Shown in pieces: positions 35,282 to 44,449 of a stretch of DNA of 64,000 nt; the stretch's first letter is position 1, and the number at the start of each line of letters is the position of its first letter. Position numbers and translations under genes: made by a program. The notes beneath the pieces are model-generated. The model saw only the letters and a list, made by a program, of their open reading frames with translations, made no database searches and had not been told where the DNA came from. Location: assembly GCF_900541275.1 (NCBI RefSeq), contig NZ_UQJH01000001.1:62001-126000 (forward strand), in the 5' to 3' direction. This stretch comes from an uncultured Porphyromonas sp. Lineage in GTDB: Bacteria > Bacteroidota > Bacteroidia > Bacteroidales > Porphyromonadaceae.

Positions 35282-36949
35282 TTACTTGCAGCCCTCAGGG
35301 ACTATCAGCTGCTTCGGATTATCCTCAGCGATAGCCTTGTAGTAGCTCTCGCTATAGCCGGGCTGGTCGGGGAAGACGATCATACCATTCTCGGTCTCGA
35401 AGTGACCATTCTTCTCCTTCTTGACGTTACCATCGATATATTTAACGATGAGGTACTGAGCTAGCTCGCGGTAGCGATCTGTGGCACCATTGGCACACTT
35501 GGCTGAGTACTGAGTCAGGTAGGCGACAGCAGCCTCACGGCCTTGGCTCTTCTCGATCTCAAGAGCTCGAGCCTCCACAGCAGACTGGTTGTCGAGGAAT
35601 CCCTTCTCCAGCTCCTGCTGTACAGGACGGATGTCGCGGATCATGTAGTCATACTTGCCGTAGCACATGTTGGCGACCCAGTTATTGATCCAGAAGGCAC
35701 TGGTCCATGAGAACTCAGTCATGCTGCCATTGCCAACGCGGAAAGCGAGAGGCGACTCTGTGATGCAGCCGTACATAGGTGAGAAAACGGTGGTATTGGC
35801 ATCGTCGCAGCCAAACCAGAGAACCGGTCCAACGAGATCAGGCTTGTTGCTACGCAGCTGTGCCACGAGGACAAAGCCGGTCTGCTGGGTAGCGATGGCG
35901 CGCTCATTGAGGTACTCCTTACCATCCACCTTGAAGTTCATCGGTCTCCAGCGGTACGGTACGCCATAGGTGGCGCCTGCATCCTTAGTCATATCCATAG
36001 GCGTACCCTCGTAGTGATCGCGCATCATATTCTGCACGTCAGCGACAGAGAGCTTGCGATCGGGCACGACGTAGAGGGGCATAGGCTCAGCGTCAGCCTT
36101 GTAGCCCATCACGAGGTCGGTGTACTGCTCCATCCCCTTGTGGAAGCGATTGAAGTATGACCATACTCTCGCCTCGCAGCCGCGAAGTCCGCTAAAGGTG
36201 TAGGGATTGTAGACCTTCTGGAAGGAGAAGTCTGCATCCTTACCCTTGAAGAGCCCCTTCTGGCGGGCAAAGGAGATGACGTCCTTGGAGTAAAGCCAAT
36301 TCTCCTTGTCCTTGAAGTTGATCTTCTGGATCCTAGCCTGATTGGCATGCGCAGTGATGGCGTTATCAGGGATGCGGGTGGCTACCCATACAGCGCCCTT
36401 CTCGCCCTTGCCCTTGCCGATCATCTCCATGAGCCACACCTCATTCTTGTCTGCAATGGTGAAGGTCTCACCGGTACTGCAGTACCCATGGTCGCGTACG
36501 AGACCGGTCATCACATCGATAGCCTCGCGGGCGCTCTTGGAGCGCTGGAGGGCAATGTAGATCAGGCTCCCGTAGTCGATGAGACCCTCGGTACCCTCGA
36601 GCTGTTCCAGCCCGCCCCAAGTAGTCTCGGTGATGCAGACTTGGTGCTCGTTCATATTGCCCACGACGTTGTACGTATGAGCGACCTGAGGGATCTGTCC
36701 CTTGTACTCGCCAGAGTCCCACACGTAGACATCCATCATATGCCCCGGCTCCCAGTCACGGGCAGCCCAGTGATAGAGCTCGCCGTAGAGGGTGTGGCTG
36801 TCAGCTGCGTAGCTGACGATGACGCTCCCATCGACAGAGGCATTCTTGCCGACGATGAGATTAGTACATGCTTGGGAGCTCTGAGGAAGTAGGAGCGCTG
36901 ATGCTATCACCGCACTCAGAGTCATACCCCACTGCAATAGTTTTTTCAT
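35282..36949 (-). CDS. C69-family dipeptidase, secreted
   Basis: 555 residues from ATG 36949 (MKKLLQWGMTLSAV). The signal peptide is cut just before CTNLIVGKNASVDGS, leaving the N-terminal nucleophile Cys typical of the C69 (PepD-like, Ntn-hydrolase) family. Conserved blocks NEHQVCITETTWGG, IDYGSLIYIALQRSKSAREA and YGYCSTGETF-like sequence are present, as is a PYRWRPMNF region. These periplasmic enzymes split dipeptides, which fits peptide-based growth. It is separated from the fimbrillin gene by about 145 bp. Confidence 0.92.
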   Translation of the reverse strand: MKKLLQWGMTLSAVIASALLLPQSSQACTNLIVGKNASVDGSVIVSYAADSHTLYGELYHWAARDWEPGHMMDVYVWDSGEYKGQIPQVAHTYNVVGNMNEHQVCITETTWGGLEQLEGTEGLIDYGSLIYIALQRSKSAREAIDVMTGLVRDHGYCSTGETFTIADKNEVWLMEMIGKGKGEKGAVWVATRIPDNAITAHANQARIQKINFKDKENWLYSKDVISFARQKGLFKGKDADFSFQKVYNPYTFSGLRGCEARVWSYFNRFHKGMEQYTDLVMGYKADAEPMPLYVVPDRKLSVADVQNMMRDHYEGTPMDMTKDAGATYGVPYRWRPMNFKVDGKEYLNERAIATQQTGFVLVAQLRSNKPDLVGPVLWFGCDDANTTVFSPMYGCITESPLAFRVGNGSMTEFSWTSAFWINNWVANMCYGKYDYMIRDIRPVQQELEKGFLDNQSAVEARALEIEKSQGREAAVAYLTQYSAKCANGATDRYRELAQYLIVKYIDGNVKKEKNGHFETENGMIVFPDQPGYSESYYKAIAEDNPKQLIVPEGCK

Positions 36950-37093
36950 AGGTTGCTTTGAGAAATCCTTATGATTGAACAAATGATTGAACTTGATACC
37001 GCAATATAGCCATTTTCTTCCATTTTACGGCAGGATCAAGGTCGGTCCGGCTCGCCAGTTTCTGACCTTAGTCCATAGGCAAGTCTCTCGTAC

Positions 37094-38659
37094 TTACAGG
37101 TCTACCTCGTTCTTTATCAGCTTGCGATCCTCAAAGTCTATGGAGAGGTCCGAGGTGACTGCCGCTGTATAGTTTGTCTCCTTGGGAAGACTATCATAAG
37201 TAGGTGCACCAATGCGGGTAATTGAGGTGAAGGAGATGAGATAAAGGGTATTCCTGACTACGCCATATCGGCCAATGGTCTTTAGTGACTGGGTGACCTC
37301 ATCGCTGTAGTGCCTGATCGGAATGCTGAAGTAGGAAAAGCCAAACTTGTAGATCTTGAGATCCTTGGAGTTGTAGCCATTTGCAGGTACTGAAGGTAGC
37401 TCATCGCCATACTTGGGCTCTATGCTCCCCTTGTTAAGTGCCTTATTGATGGCCAGCCCTATCTCCAGTAGGGTCTTTTCCTCCTTAGTGATCGTTGTCT
37501 CATTGTTGTTTTTCGTTGCGGCAGTTGCGTACTTTTCCGCGAACTTCGTCCACGAATAATTCTTCCCCTTGTATGAGAACCAGCTGTTATTGTCTTCGAT
37601 GGCAAAGCCCTCCTCCTGGCTTGTGGGCATGACGTTGAGCCTCGCCACAAGCCTGGTCACTACACGATTGCTAAGCTGGTCTGGTGCAGTGGTATTCTCC
37701 GGAAGGATGATCGGATCGGTGATGTCGTCCTTATTTTTTAGCCAAGTGCTTGTTTGTGCATCACCTTTAATGGGATTGTACTGAAAAGCCTCTGCTAGCT
37801 GTGTCTCGGTCCAGCCTTCCATCCCATCGTAATTGTCATCCTTCGGAATGGATAGATTCTTTTCCGCATCCTTGTCGAGCTCGGGGAAGAGAATCACGGA
37901 CTTATTGAGTACATCAGGAAAGAAGAAGTGTTCCTTTCCAATGATTATCCCTGAAGAGGCTTGCTTCGCTTGGTTGATGTCAAGCTTGGCGATGGCTATG
38001 CCATCCAATGCCCTCAGCGTGATGCTACCGAGCTTAATAGGGCTGGAGGCAACACTCTTGAATAACTCCTCCTCCGATACCTTGACCGGACTGTCGATGT
38101 TGGATGCGGAGCTGTATAGTGCCGTGTGGAAGCCCATATCCGCTCCTTTGACGAATTTGTCGGTAAAGTCAATCTTCAGAGGACGCTTGATCTCAGCGAA
38201 GTCTTTGCCAGGCTGGGTTGCTTGTATCAGGGCCCTAGATGGGGTGGCAAAGAAGTAGAGGGTGTAATTGGCCGGCTCGATCCCATCGATGCCGGTGATG
38301 GAGAATATCCCCGCCGTATCGTCAGGATTAAGGAGGTCGGCCCCCTTCCGCTCGCCCCGGAAGGCGTTGACGTCTTTGTCAAAAGCGTAAGCTACCTCCC
38401 CCGGCTCTCCTTTGTCATTGTCCTTATAGAGAACTATTCTTAGACCATTTATCGTATTTAGCTTCGCCTTGTCCTTCAGTATCTCCTCGTCAGCCCGGAA
38501 TATGGTCCGGGGATGGTTGTAGGAGGCGAGACTGAGGTCAAAGGTAATTGCCCCCTTGCCAGATGTGACAAGGTCGAGGTCGTTGATCTCCTGCCTTGGG
38601 TTGCATGCCAATGTCATCACTGCCAGTGATGCAAGGATGGTACTCTTTAGTCCTTTCAT
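37094..38659 (-). CDS. Mfa1/FimA-type fimbrillin lipoprotein
   Basis: 521 residues. Lipobox region MTLAC (Cys19). Arg55 in RTIFRADEE is a plausible site for the Arg-specific cleavage that matures these type V pilins. The N-terminal beta-sandwich follows (AITFDLSLASYN, YTLYFFATPSRAL), and the C-terminal block FSYFSIPIRHYS ... GRYGVVRNTLYLISFTSI is the hallmark of the Mfa1 group. It may be a structural, anchor or tip pilin. No other fimbrial gene is nearby; the gene follows recQ by only 28 bp. The family call is good, the exact role is open. Confidence 0.8.
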   Translation of the reverse strand: MKGLKSTILASLAVMTLACNPRQEINDLDLVTSGKGAITFDLSLASYNHPRTIFRADEEILKDKAKLNTINGLRIVLYKDNDKGEPGEVAYAFDKDVNAFRGERKGADLLNPDDTAGIFSITGIDGIEPANYTLYFFATPSRALIQATQPGKDFAEIKRPLKIDFTDKFVKGADMGFHTALYSSASNIDSPVKVSEEELFKSVASSPIKLGSITLRALDGIAIAKLDINQAKQASSGIIIGKEHFFFPDVLNKSVILFPELDKDAEKNLSIPKDDNYDGMEGWTETQLAEAFQYNPIKGDAQTSTWLKNKDDITDPIILPENTTAPDQLSNRVVTRLVARLNVMPTSQEEGFAIEDNNSWFSYKGKNYSWTKFAEKYATAATKNNNETTITKEEKTLLEIGLAINKALNKGSIEPKYGDELPSVPANGYNSKDLKIYKFGFSYFSIPIRHYSDEVTQSLKTIGRYGVVRNTLYLISFTSITRIGAPTYDSLPKETNYTAAVTSDLSIDFEDRKLIKNEVDL

Positions 38660-38687
38660 TAGTTATGATATAAGTAATTGCGAGTGG

Positions 38688-40631
38688 TCATTCTGTAGTT
38701 AGGTGGAGACGTACTTTCCCCTCGGTCTGATCGATCGTGTAGCCCTGAGAGGAGAGAAAGTCGAGCGTGTAGTCCCACTGCTTGGCGGTGACTGTGGGGA
38801 AGCTCTCACGCAACTCTTGTCTCATGATGCCATCGGGGTGATCCAGCATTGTATCTGAGATCTCGTGGATCAGGCGATAGGTCAGGGTCTTGGTCTTGTG
38901 AGAGAGGCAGTAGTCGCAGTAGCCGCAGGGTAGGGGAGCCTTCTCTCCGAAGTACTCCATCAATATCCTCACCCTGCAGGAGTCGTCACACCTGATGTAG
39001 TCGATCATCTTGGTGAGCCGATCTACCTCCCCTCCCAGCTGCTGGTCATAGATGTAAGCTGGTATCTTAACTTCCCGCGACGGAAGCCTCTGCTGCGTGT
39101 AGACGACATAGTCAGACCGCTTGCCGGGGATATACTCGATCACGCCCCAGCGCCGCATCTGGATCAGCATCCGGTAGAGTTGCTCCGGGCTCAGTCCCAG
39201 CTTAGTTTGGATCATTGACTCATCGATGAAGGCATACTCTGTGAAGATCCCCTCGTAACTCCTCAGCAGTAGCTCCACCAGGTCATCGTACTTCGCCTCA
39301 TCATCGGAGAAGAATGTGTAGAGGTCATTGCGATTGATCGTGAAGATCAGACGGCTTGCCATATGGTAATCCTCCCGGTGCTCAATGTAGCCGGAGAGGG
39401 TCAGGATCTTGAGTGCCGCCCTGAGGACAAATAGTGGACAGTGGTACCTCTTGATAAAGTCATACGGCAGTAGCTCATGGTAGGATCCAGTCCCCGACTC
39501 GACTGCCACCCCGAAGTAGTCTCCCAGCCAATTGTATATCTGCACGACTGTCTCCGGAGGTGGGTAGTGGGACTTGATGAGCTTAGAGAGATACTCCTCG
39601 TCCTCCAGTGGGGTGTAGAGGAGTACCGCATAGGAGCGTTTCCCATCTCGGCCGGCGCGCCCGGCCTCCTGGTAGTAGCTCTCAGGACTAAATGGTGAAA
39701 TGGGGTGGATCACCAGGCGCACATTTTCCTTGTCGATGCCCATCCCGAAAGCGGTCGTGCAGACCATTATCCTCAGCTCCTCACTCTGCCACGCTTGCTG
39801 CCTCTGTTGCTTGATCGAGGGGTCCAGTCCCGCATGGAAAAAGTCAGCGCTAAATCCCGCATCCTGCAGCAGCTGTGCAAAGCGCTCCGCCTGTCGCCTC
39901 GTCCGCACGTAGACAAGACTACATCCCTCTACGCTCGAGAGGATATGGATCAGCTCGCGGGGCTTATCATAGGTCCTGCGGACGACGTAGGAGAGATTGT
40001 CCCGGTAGAAGCTCCTCCTGAAGACCTTATACCCCTGCCTAAACTCCAAGCTTCGGATCACATCCTCGACTACACGTGGAGGCGCTGTCGCCGTGAGAGC
40101 TAGCATCGGGACATCCTCTCCGATGATGCTCCTTGCTGAGGCGATAGTCATATAGTCCGGGCGAAAGTCATAGCCCCACTGACTGATGCAGTGGCACTCA
40201 TCCACCACCATCAGAGATATGTCCATCGCTCCTAGCCGGCGTAGGAAAAGCTCATTTTGCAATCGCTCGGGAGCAATATAGAGGATCTTGTAGTCAGCAG
40301 CGTAGACGATATTGTCCAGTACGGCGAGTGTCTCTCCCCGAGTCATCCCACTGTAGAGTGCCTGGGCATTGATCCCAAGGGACTTCAGCTTCTCGACCTG
40401 ATCTCGCATCAGTGCCACGAGAGGGGTGATCACAAGTGTGATCCCCTCGAGTATCAGGGCAGGCACCTGGAAGGTAATCGACTTACCTCCCCCCGTGGGC
40501 ATAAGGGCGAGGGTATCGTCTCCCCTAAGGACGGACCGGATCACCTCTTCCTGCATTGGGCGAAAGGAGGAGTACCCCCATATCTCCCTTAGTACTTCGA
40601 GAGGGGTGGCTTGGCTGTAATCTCTGCGCAT
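38688..40631 (-). CDS. recQ: RecQ-family DNA helicase
   Basis: 647 residues. Walker A LMPTGGGKSITFQVPAL, the DECH box VVDECHCISQWGYDFRPDY with the aromatic loop, motif VI EAGRAGRDGKRSYAV, and a zinc-binding RQC part (CDDSCR ... LPCGYCDYC). A winged-helix segment follows; no clear HRDC domain. RecQ unwinds DNA 3' to 5' in repair and fork restart. It is 15 bp after recJ, the partner exonuclease. Confidence 0.92.
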   Translation of the reverse strand: MRRDYSQATPLEVLREIWGYSSFRPMQEEVIRSVLRGDDTLALMPTGGGKSITFQVPALILEGITLVITPLVALMRDQVEKLKSLGINAQALYSGMTRGETLAVLDNIVYAADYKILYIAPERLQNELFLRRLGAMDISLMVVDECHCISQWGYDFRPDYMTIASARSIIGEDVPMLALTATAPPRVVEDVIRSLEFRQGYKVFRRSFYRDNLSYVVRRTYDKPRELIHILSSVEGCSLVYVRTRRQAERFAQLLQDAGFSADFFHAGLDPSIKQQRQQAWQSEELRIMVCTTAFGMGIDKENVRLVIHPISPFSPESYYQEAGRAGRDGKRSYAVLLYTPLEDEEYLSKLIKSHYPPPETVVQIYNWLGDYFGVAVESGTGSYHELLPYDFIKRYHCPLFVLRAALKILTLSGYIEHREDYHMASRLIFTINRNDLYTFFSDDEAKYDDLVELLLRSYEGIFTEYAFIDESMIQTKLGLSPEQLYRMLIQMRRWGVIEYIPGKRSDYVVYTQQRLPSREVKIPAYIYDQQLGGEVDRLTKMIDYIRCDDSCRVRILMEYFGEKAPLPCGYCDYCLSHKTKTLTYRLIHEISDTMLDHPDGIMRQELRESFPTVTAKQWDYTLDFLSSQGYTIDQTEGKVRLHLTTE

Positions 40632-40646
40632 ATGTCGTCCGAGTGA

Positions 40647-42380
40647 CTACAGATCTGCAGCGTGGAGACGGATGTCCTTAATATTGAGCTGGATATTGTG
40701 ATGACCCTGCCTGGTATATTCGTCAATGGTGTAGGCGACGTCAAAGGTGGTGTCCTGCTGCAGCATCGTCAGCTTATCCGCCTGATTGTATGCCATCGCT
40801 TGCATGATAGGCATTTGATCGGGCATACTGAGGACGAGCTTTAGGTGCGATCCCTGGTAGCCGGTGATACGGGGGGGGGTGACACATACCACTCCATAGG
40901 TGACAAAGATAGGTGGCTCATTGCCGTGCCCAAAGGGGGCCAGCTTCAGCAGCTGACGCCTAAATTTTGGAGTAATCTCTCTTAGCTTCAGCTCCTCCTC
41001 GATGGTTAGCACGGGTGTCAGGTCATCCAGTGAGATCTCTCGGTCAGCGATCTCGGTCACCTCCTTGATGAAGCGGTGGAGATTTTTCTTCTTGATTGTC
41101 AGGCCGGATGCAAACGGGTGTCCCCCGAAGTTGTCCAGCAGATCAGCGCACCGCTCGATGAGAGAGTAGATATTGAAGCCTCGTACACTCCGAGCCGATC
41201 CGGAGATGGTCTGGCTGTCCGAGTCTGAGAGGACGATGGTGGGCCGATTGTACTTTTCGCTGAGACGGCTCGCGACGATGCCTATCACGCCACTGTGCCA
41301 GGAGGGGTCGTAGACCACGATCACCTTGTGCTGATCCATGTCCTTAAAACCCTCCACGATCTCATTTGCCTCCTGAGTGATCGACTGATCGATCTCGCGA
41401 CGCTGCGTATTGTACTTATCTAAGTTCACGCTACGCTTAAGGGCATCCTTGGGGTTCTTTGAGAGCAAAAGCTCTACCGCCTCACGACCATTTTGGATGC
41501 GTCCTGAGGCATTGATGCGCGGACCGATCTTGAAGATGATGTCGGAGATGTCGAGCGTCTGATTGCTGATACCACTCACGTTGATGAGCCCTTTTAGTCC
41601 CACAGTGGGATGTCTATTGAGCTTCTTGAGCCCATAGTAAGCGAGTATGCGATTCTCATCCTTCAGCTCCACCAGGTCGGCAGCGCAGCTGACTGCCACG
41701 AGGTCCACCAAGTCATGCAGTCCTCGCTTGTCGGACCTATTGCTCATAGCAAAGGCCTGCATTAGCTTGAAGCCCACGCCACATCCGGACAGCTCCTTGA
41801 AGGGGTAGCCGGAGTCGGGAGCTTTAGGATTAAGCATAGCGATGCAATTAGGTCGCACCGGACCGGGTAGGTGGTGATCGCAGACGATCACGTCTATACC
41901 GAGCTCAGCGGCCTTATCGATCATCTCCACCTCCTTGGTCCCGCAGTCGAGCGTGATGAGGAGCGTACAGCCCCTCTCCCTCGCAAAGTCAAGCCCCATA
42001 TCCGAGATGCCACTCCCCTCGGAGTAGCGATCCGGGATGTAGAACTCCAGCGATGGAGTGATCTGTCGCAGGTACTTATAGACAAGGGCGACAGCTGTCG
42101 TACCATCGACGTCATAGTCTCCATAGATAAGGATCCGCTCCTTATCGCCGATGGCCTGATTGATCCGCTGGACAGCGGCATCCATATCCTTCATCAAGAA
42201 GGGGTCATGCAGCTCGCTCATCCTTGGCTCAAGGAAGTGTGACGCCTCATCGTCACTCCTCACTCCCCGCTGCACCATAAGTGAGGTGATGGAGGTGAGG
42301 AGTTTATATTCCTGAGCCAGCAGGGAAGCGATCTTTTTCTCTTCGTCAGTTAGCTCATTAATTTTCCAGTGGTTATACAT
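40647..42380 (-). CDS. recJ: Single-stranded-DNA exonuclease RecJ
   Basis: 577 residues. DHH-family motifs in order: IYGDYDVDGTTAVALVY, ITLDCGTKEVEMI, VCDHHLPG, then the DHHA1 region with SGSARSVRGFNIYSL and FGGHPFASGLTI, and a C-terminal OB-like domain. It degrades single-stranded DNA 5' to 3' with manganese or magnesium. It is the first gene of recJ-recQ. Confidence 0.96.
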   Translation of the reverse strand: MYNHWKINELTDEEKKIASLLAQEYKLLTSITSLMVQRGVRSDDEASHFLEPRMSELHDPFLMKDMDAAVQRINQAIGDKERILIYGDYDVDGTTAVALVYKYLRQITPSLEFYIPDRYSEGSGISDMGLDFARERGCTLLITLDCGTKEVEMIDKAAELGIDVIVCDHHLPGPVRPNCIAMLNPKAPDSGYPFKELSGCGVGFKLMQAFAMSNRSDKRGLHDLVDLVAVSCAADLVELKDENRILAYYGLKKLNRHPTVGLKGLINVSGISNQTLDISDIIFKIGPRINASGRIQNGREAVELLLSKNPKDALKRSVNLDKYNTQRREIDQSITQEANEIVEGFKDMDQHKVIVVYDPSWHSGVIGIVASRLSEKYNRPTIVLSDSDSQTISGSARSVRGFNIYSLIERCADLLDNFGGHPFASGLTIKKKNLHRFIKEVTEIADREISLDDLTPVLTIEEELKLREITPKFRRQLLKLAPFGHGNEPPIFVTYGVVCVTPPRITGYQGSHLKLVLSMPDQMPIMQAMAYNQADKLTMLQQDTTFDVAYTIDEYTRQGHHNIQLNIKDIRLHAADL

Positions 42381-42399
42381 GGGTCTATTTATTTCTTCC

Positions 42400-42407
42400 C
42401 AAATATA
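42400..42407 (-). promoter_or_regulatory. -7 box upstream of recJ
   Basis: TATATTTG on the minus strand, 19 bp before the recJ ATG; the -33 element is not clear. Confidence 0.45.
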
Positions 42408-42582
42408 CCTATTTTAGCATAAGTCTCCCCATCGCAGAGACTGCAGGTGGAGGGTTGTCAGTCCTCAGGGGTTCCTTGTGTCCTTTCTCAGTAAGGTTCC
42501 GGTCGTAGGTTGGCTCCCTGTCGGATGATCGAATACTCTTCACTGCCTCGCCAAGCATCGGTAGGAGAGGGGGGGGGACGAG

Positions 42583-42621
42583 AGCGACGCACCAGAGCAG
42601 AGAATGCTCTGATGCGTCGCT
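42583..42621 (-). terminator. Stem-loop after aspA
   Basis: AGCGACGCA-CAGAGCA pairs with TGCTCTG-TGCGTCGCT, 37 bp past the aspA stop. The tail is not U-rich, so its strength is uncertain. Confidence 0.6.
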
Positions 42622-42658
42622 TGAGTTTGTTTTGTGCCAAAAAGGCAGTAGGGGCGGC

Positions 42659-44092
42659 TTACTCTACACTCTTGAGGGGCTTGATGTCAAGTCTTACCGG
42701 CTGGGTCAGATTGTCAGGATCGAGGATCTCGTCGAGCTGCTCCTTGGAGAGGATGCCCTTCTCGAGCACGAGGTCTACAATACTCCGTCCGGATGCCTGA
42801 GCCTCCTGTGTGAGGAGGGTCGAGTTGTCGTAGCCGATGTAGGGATTGAGAGCCGTCACGATGGAGAGGCTGTCGTATACCTGCTTGCGGGTGTGCTCAG
42901 CATTGGCCTTGATGCCGTCGATACAGAGCTCCCGCAGGGTGTCCATAGCACGCATCAGGAGATCAGAGCTCTCGAAGCAGCACTGGACCATAATAGGCTC
43001 CATAGCATTGAGCTCCAGCTGTGCGGCCTCGCCTGCCATAGTCACGCAGACGTCGTTTCCGATCACCTTCATAGCGATCTGAGTGATCACCTCGGGGATG
43101 ACAGGATTGACCTTACCGGGCATGATGGACGAGCCGGGCTGACGAGCGGGAAGGCTGATATCCCCGAGTCCGGCAAAGGGACCACTGGATAGGAGGCGCA
43201 GGTCATTGGAGATCTTGCTGAGCTTGACGGCTAGGCGCTTAAGGGCTGCGGAGTAGCCTACCATATGGGAGGTGTCGGAGGTGGCGCCTACGTAATCCTT
43301 GGTCGGCTTGATGTCCCACTCGGTGATCTTGCGGAAGGCCTTGATCACTGCCTCACGATAGCCGGGCTGAGAGCAGATACCGGTGCCGATGGCTGTGGAG
43401 CCCATATTGAGTACGAGGAATTGCTTGGCGGCGTGCTCAAGATTGGGGATCTCTTCCTCAAGGATTGAGGCGAAGCCATTGAAGGTCTGCTCATGGGTCA
43501 TCGGGACGGCATCCTGGAGCTGGGTACGACCGATCTTAAGCATCCCACGGAATTCTTTTGCCTTCTTCCTCAGAGACTTGATCAGCTCATCGAGGTGGGG
43601 TGTAAGGTCGAGGAATGTGAGGTAAAGTCCGATGTGTGCGAAGGTTGGGTAAGCATCATTGGTGGACTGAGAGAGGTTGACGTGGTCGTGGGGATCACAG
43701 TGCTTGTAGTCTCCGTGCTCGTAACCAAGGATCTCAAGTGCCCGATTGGCGATCACCTCATTGGCATTCATATTAGCCGAGGTCCCTGCTCCTCCCTGGA
43801 ACATATCGATGCAGAACTGATCTCTCAGCTCGCCCTCGCGGATCTCATCACATGCCCGACAAATAGCCTTGAAGACATCCTCAGGAAGCTCGTTGAGCTC
43901 GTGATTGGCCATCGCGGCTGCCTTCTTTGTGATCGCCATAGCCTCGATGAAGCGAGGATAGGTGGAGAGCTTGTATGGAGAGAACTGGAAGTTGTCTGCC
44001 GCTCTCTGAGTCTGAATACCATATAGGTGATCCATAGGGATCTGCATACTACCGAGTAAGTCTTTCTCTGTACGCATCTTGGGATTTCCCAT
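42659..44092 (-). CDS. aspA: Aspartate ammonia-lyase
   Basis: 477 residues of the fumarase/aspartase superfamily. The signature GSSIMPGKVNPVIPEV holds the catalytic serine loop, and LSQSTNDAYP, GRTQLQDAVPMT and the start RTEKDLLGSMQIP favour aspartase over fumarase. It turns L-aspartate into fumarate and ammonia, feeding fumarate respiration in an amino-acid fermenter. It stands alone with its own promoter box. The GAGTSANMNANEV segment is also typical. Confidence 0.94.
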   Translation of the reverse strand: MGNPKMRTEKDLLGSMQIPMDHLYGIQTQRAADNFQFSPYKLSTYPRFIEAMAITKKAAAMANHELNELPEDVFKAICRACDEIREGELRDQFCIDMFQGGAGTSANMNANEVIANRALEILGYEHGDYKHCDPHDHVNLSQSTNDAYPTFAHIGLYLTFLDLTPHLDELIKSLRKKAKEFRGMLKIGRTQLQDAVPMTHEQTFNGFASILEEEIPNLEHAAKQFLVLNMGSTAIGTGICSQPGYREAVIKAFRKITEWDIKPTKDYVGATSDTSHMVGYSAALKRLAVKLSKISNDLRLLSSGPFAGLGDISLPARQPGSSIMPGKVNPVIPEVITQIAMKVIGNDVCVTMAGEAAQLELNAMEPIMVQCCFESSDLLMRAMDTLRELCIDGIKANAEHTRKQVYDSLSIVTALNPYIGYDNSTLLTQEAQASGRSIVDLVLEKGILSKEQLDEILDPDNLTQPVRLDIKPLKSVE

Positions 44093-44142
44093 AATAATAG
44101 TTGTGCTGTTATGGATTGATTAGTTGTGATTTGATTATGCTA

Positions 44143-44150
44143 CAAATGTA
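44143..44150 (-). promoter_or_regulatory. -7 box upstream of aspA
   Basis: TACATTTG on the minus strand, 50 bp before the aspA ATG; no TTG at the expected distance. The whole gap 44093-44449 (357 bp) holds only this box, a palindrome array and the DUF1015 terminator. Confidence 0.45.
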
Positions 44151-44261
44151 CAGATTATTGTTGACTATAGTGACACTGTGATGATCCGTTTTTTCAATGG
44201 GCAGGATGGTAGAGAAGCTACTGACGAGGGTTGCCATGGTCGACTTTGACTATGGTTATTT

Positions 44262-44321
44262 CTAATACCGATATTAGTCGCCACTAATATCGGTATTAGA
44301 TGTCTCTTTTACCGGTATTAG
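44262..44321. repeat. 22-bp-period palindrome array, locus 3 (3 units)
   Basis: Units at 44262, 44284 and 44306: CTAATACCGATATTAG, CTAATATCGGTATTAG and CTTTTACCGGTATTAG, with 6-bp spacers tcgcca and atgtct. The first two are exact reverse complements of each other, giving a perfect 16-bp stem with a 6-nt loop. It is 170 bp upstream of aspA. Confidence 0.92.
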
Positions 44322-44365
44322 ATTGGCGCGACATTTGACCTATGGTTAGAGGTCCCTATGGGACA

Positions 44366-44406
44366 GAAAAAAGAGTGCCTGCGGTCATACAACCACAGGC
44401 ACTCTT
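44366..44406 (-). terminator. Terminator of the serC-serA-DUF1015 run
   Basis: On the minus strand AAGAGTGCCTG pairs with CAGGCACTCTT, then TTTTTTC. It begins 44 bp past the DUF1015 stop and is a textbook intrinsic terminator. Confidence 0.88.
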
Positions 44407-44449
44407 CTTCTTCTTTATAGGGAGAGATAAGGGTCTCTTATCTCATCCC

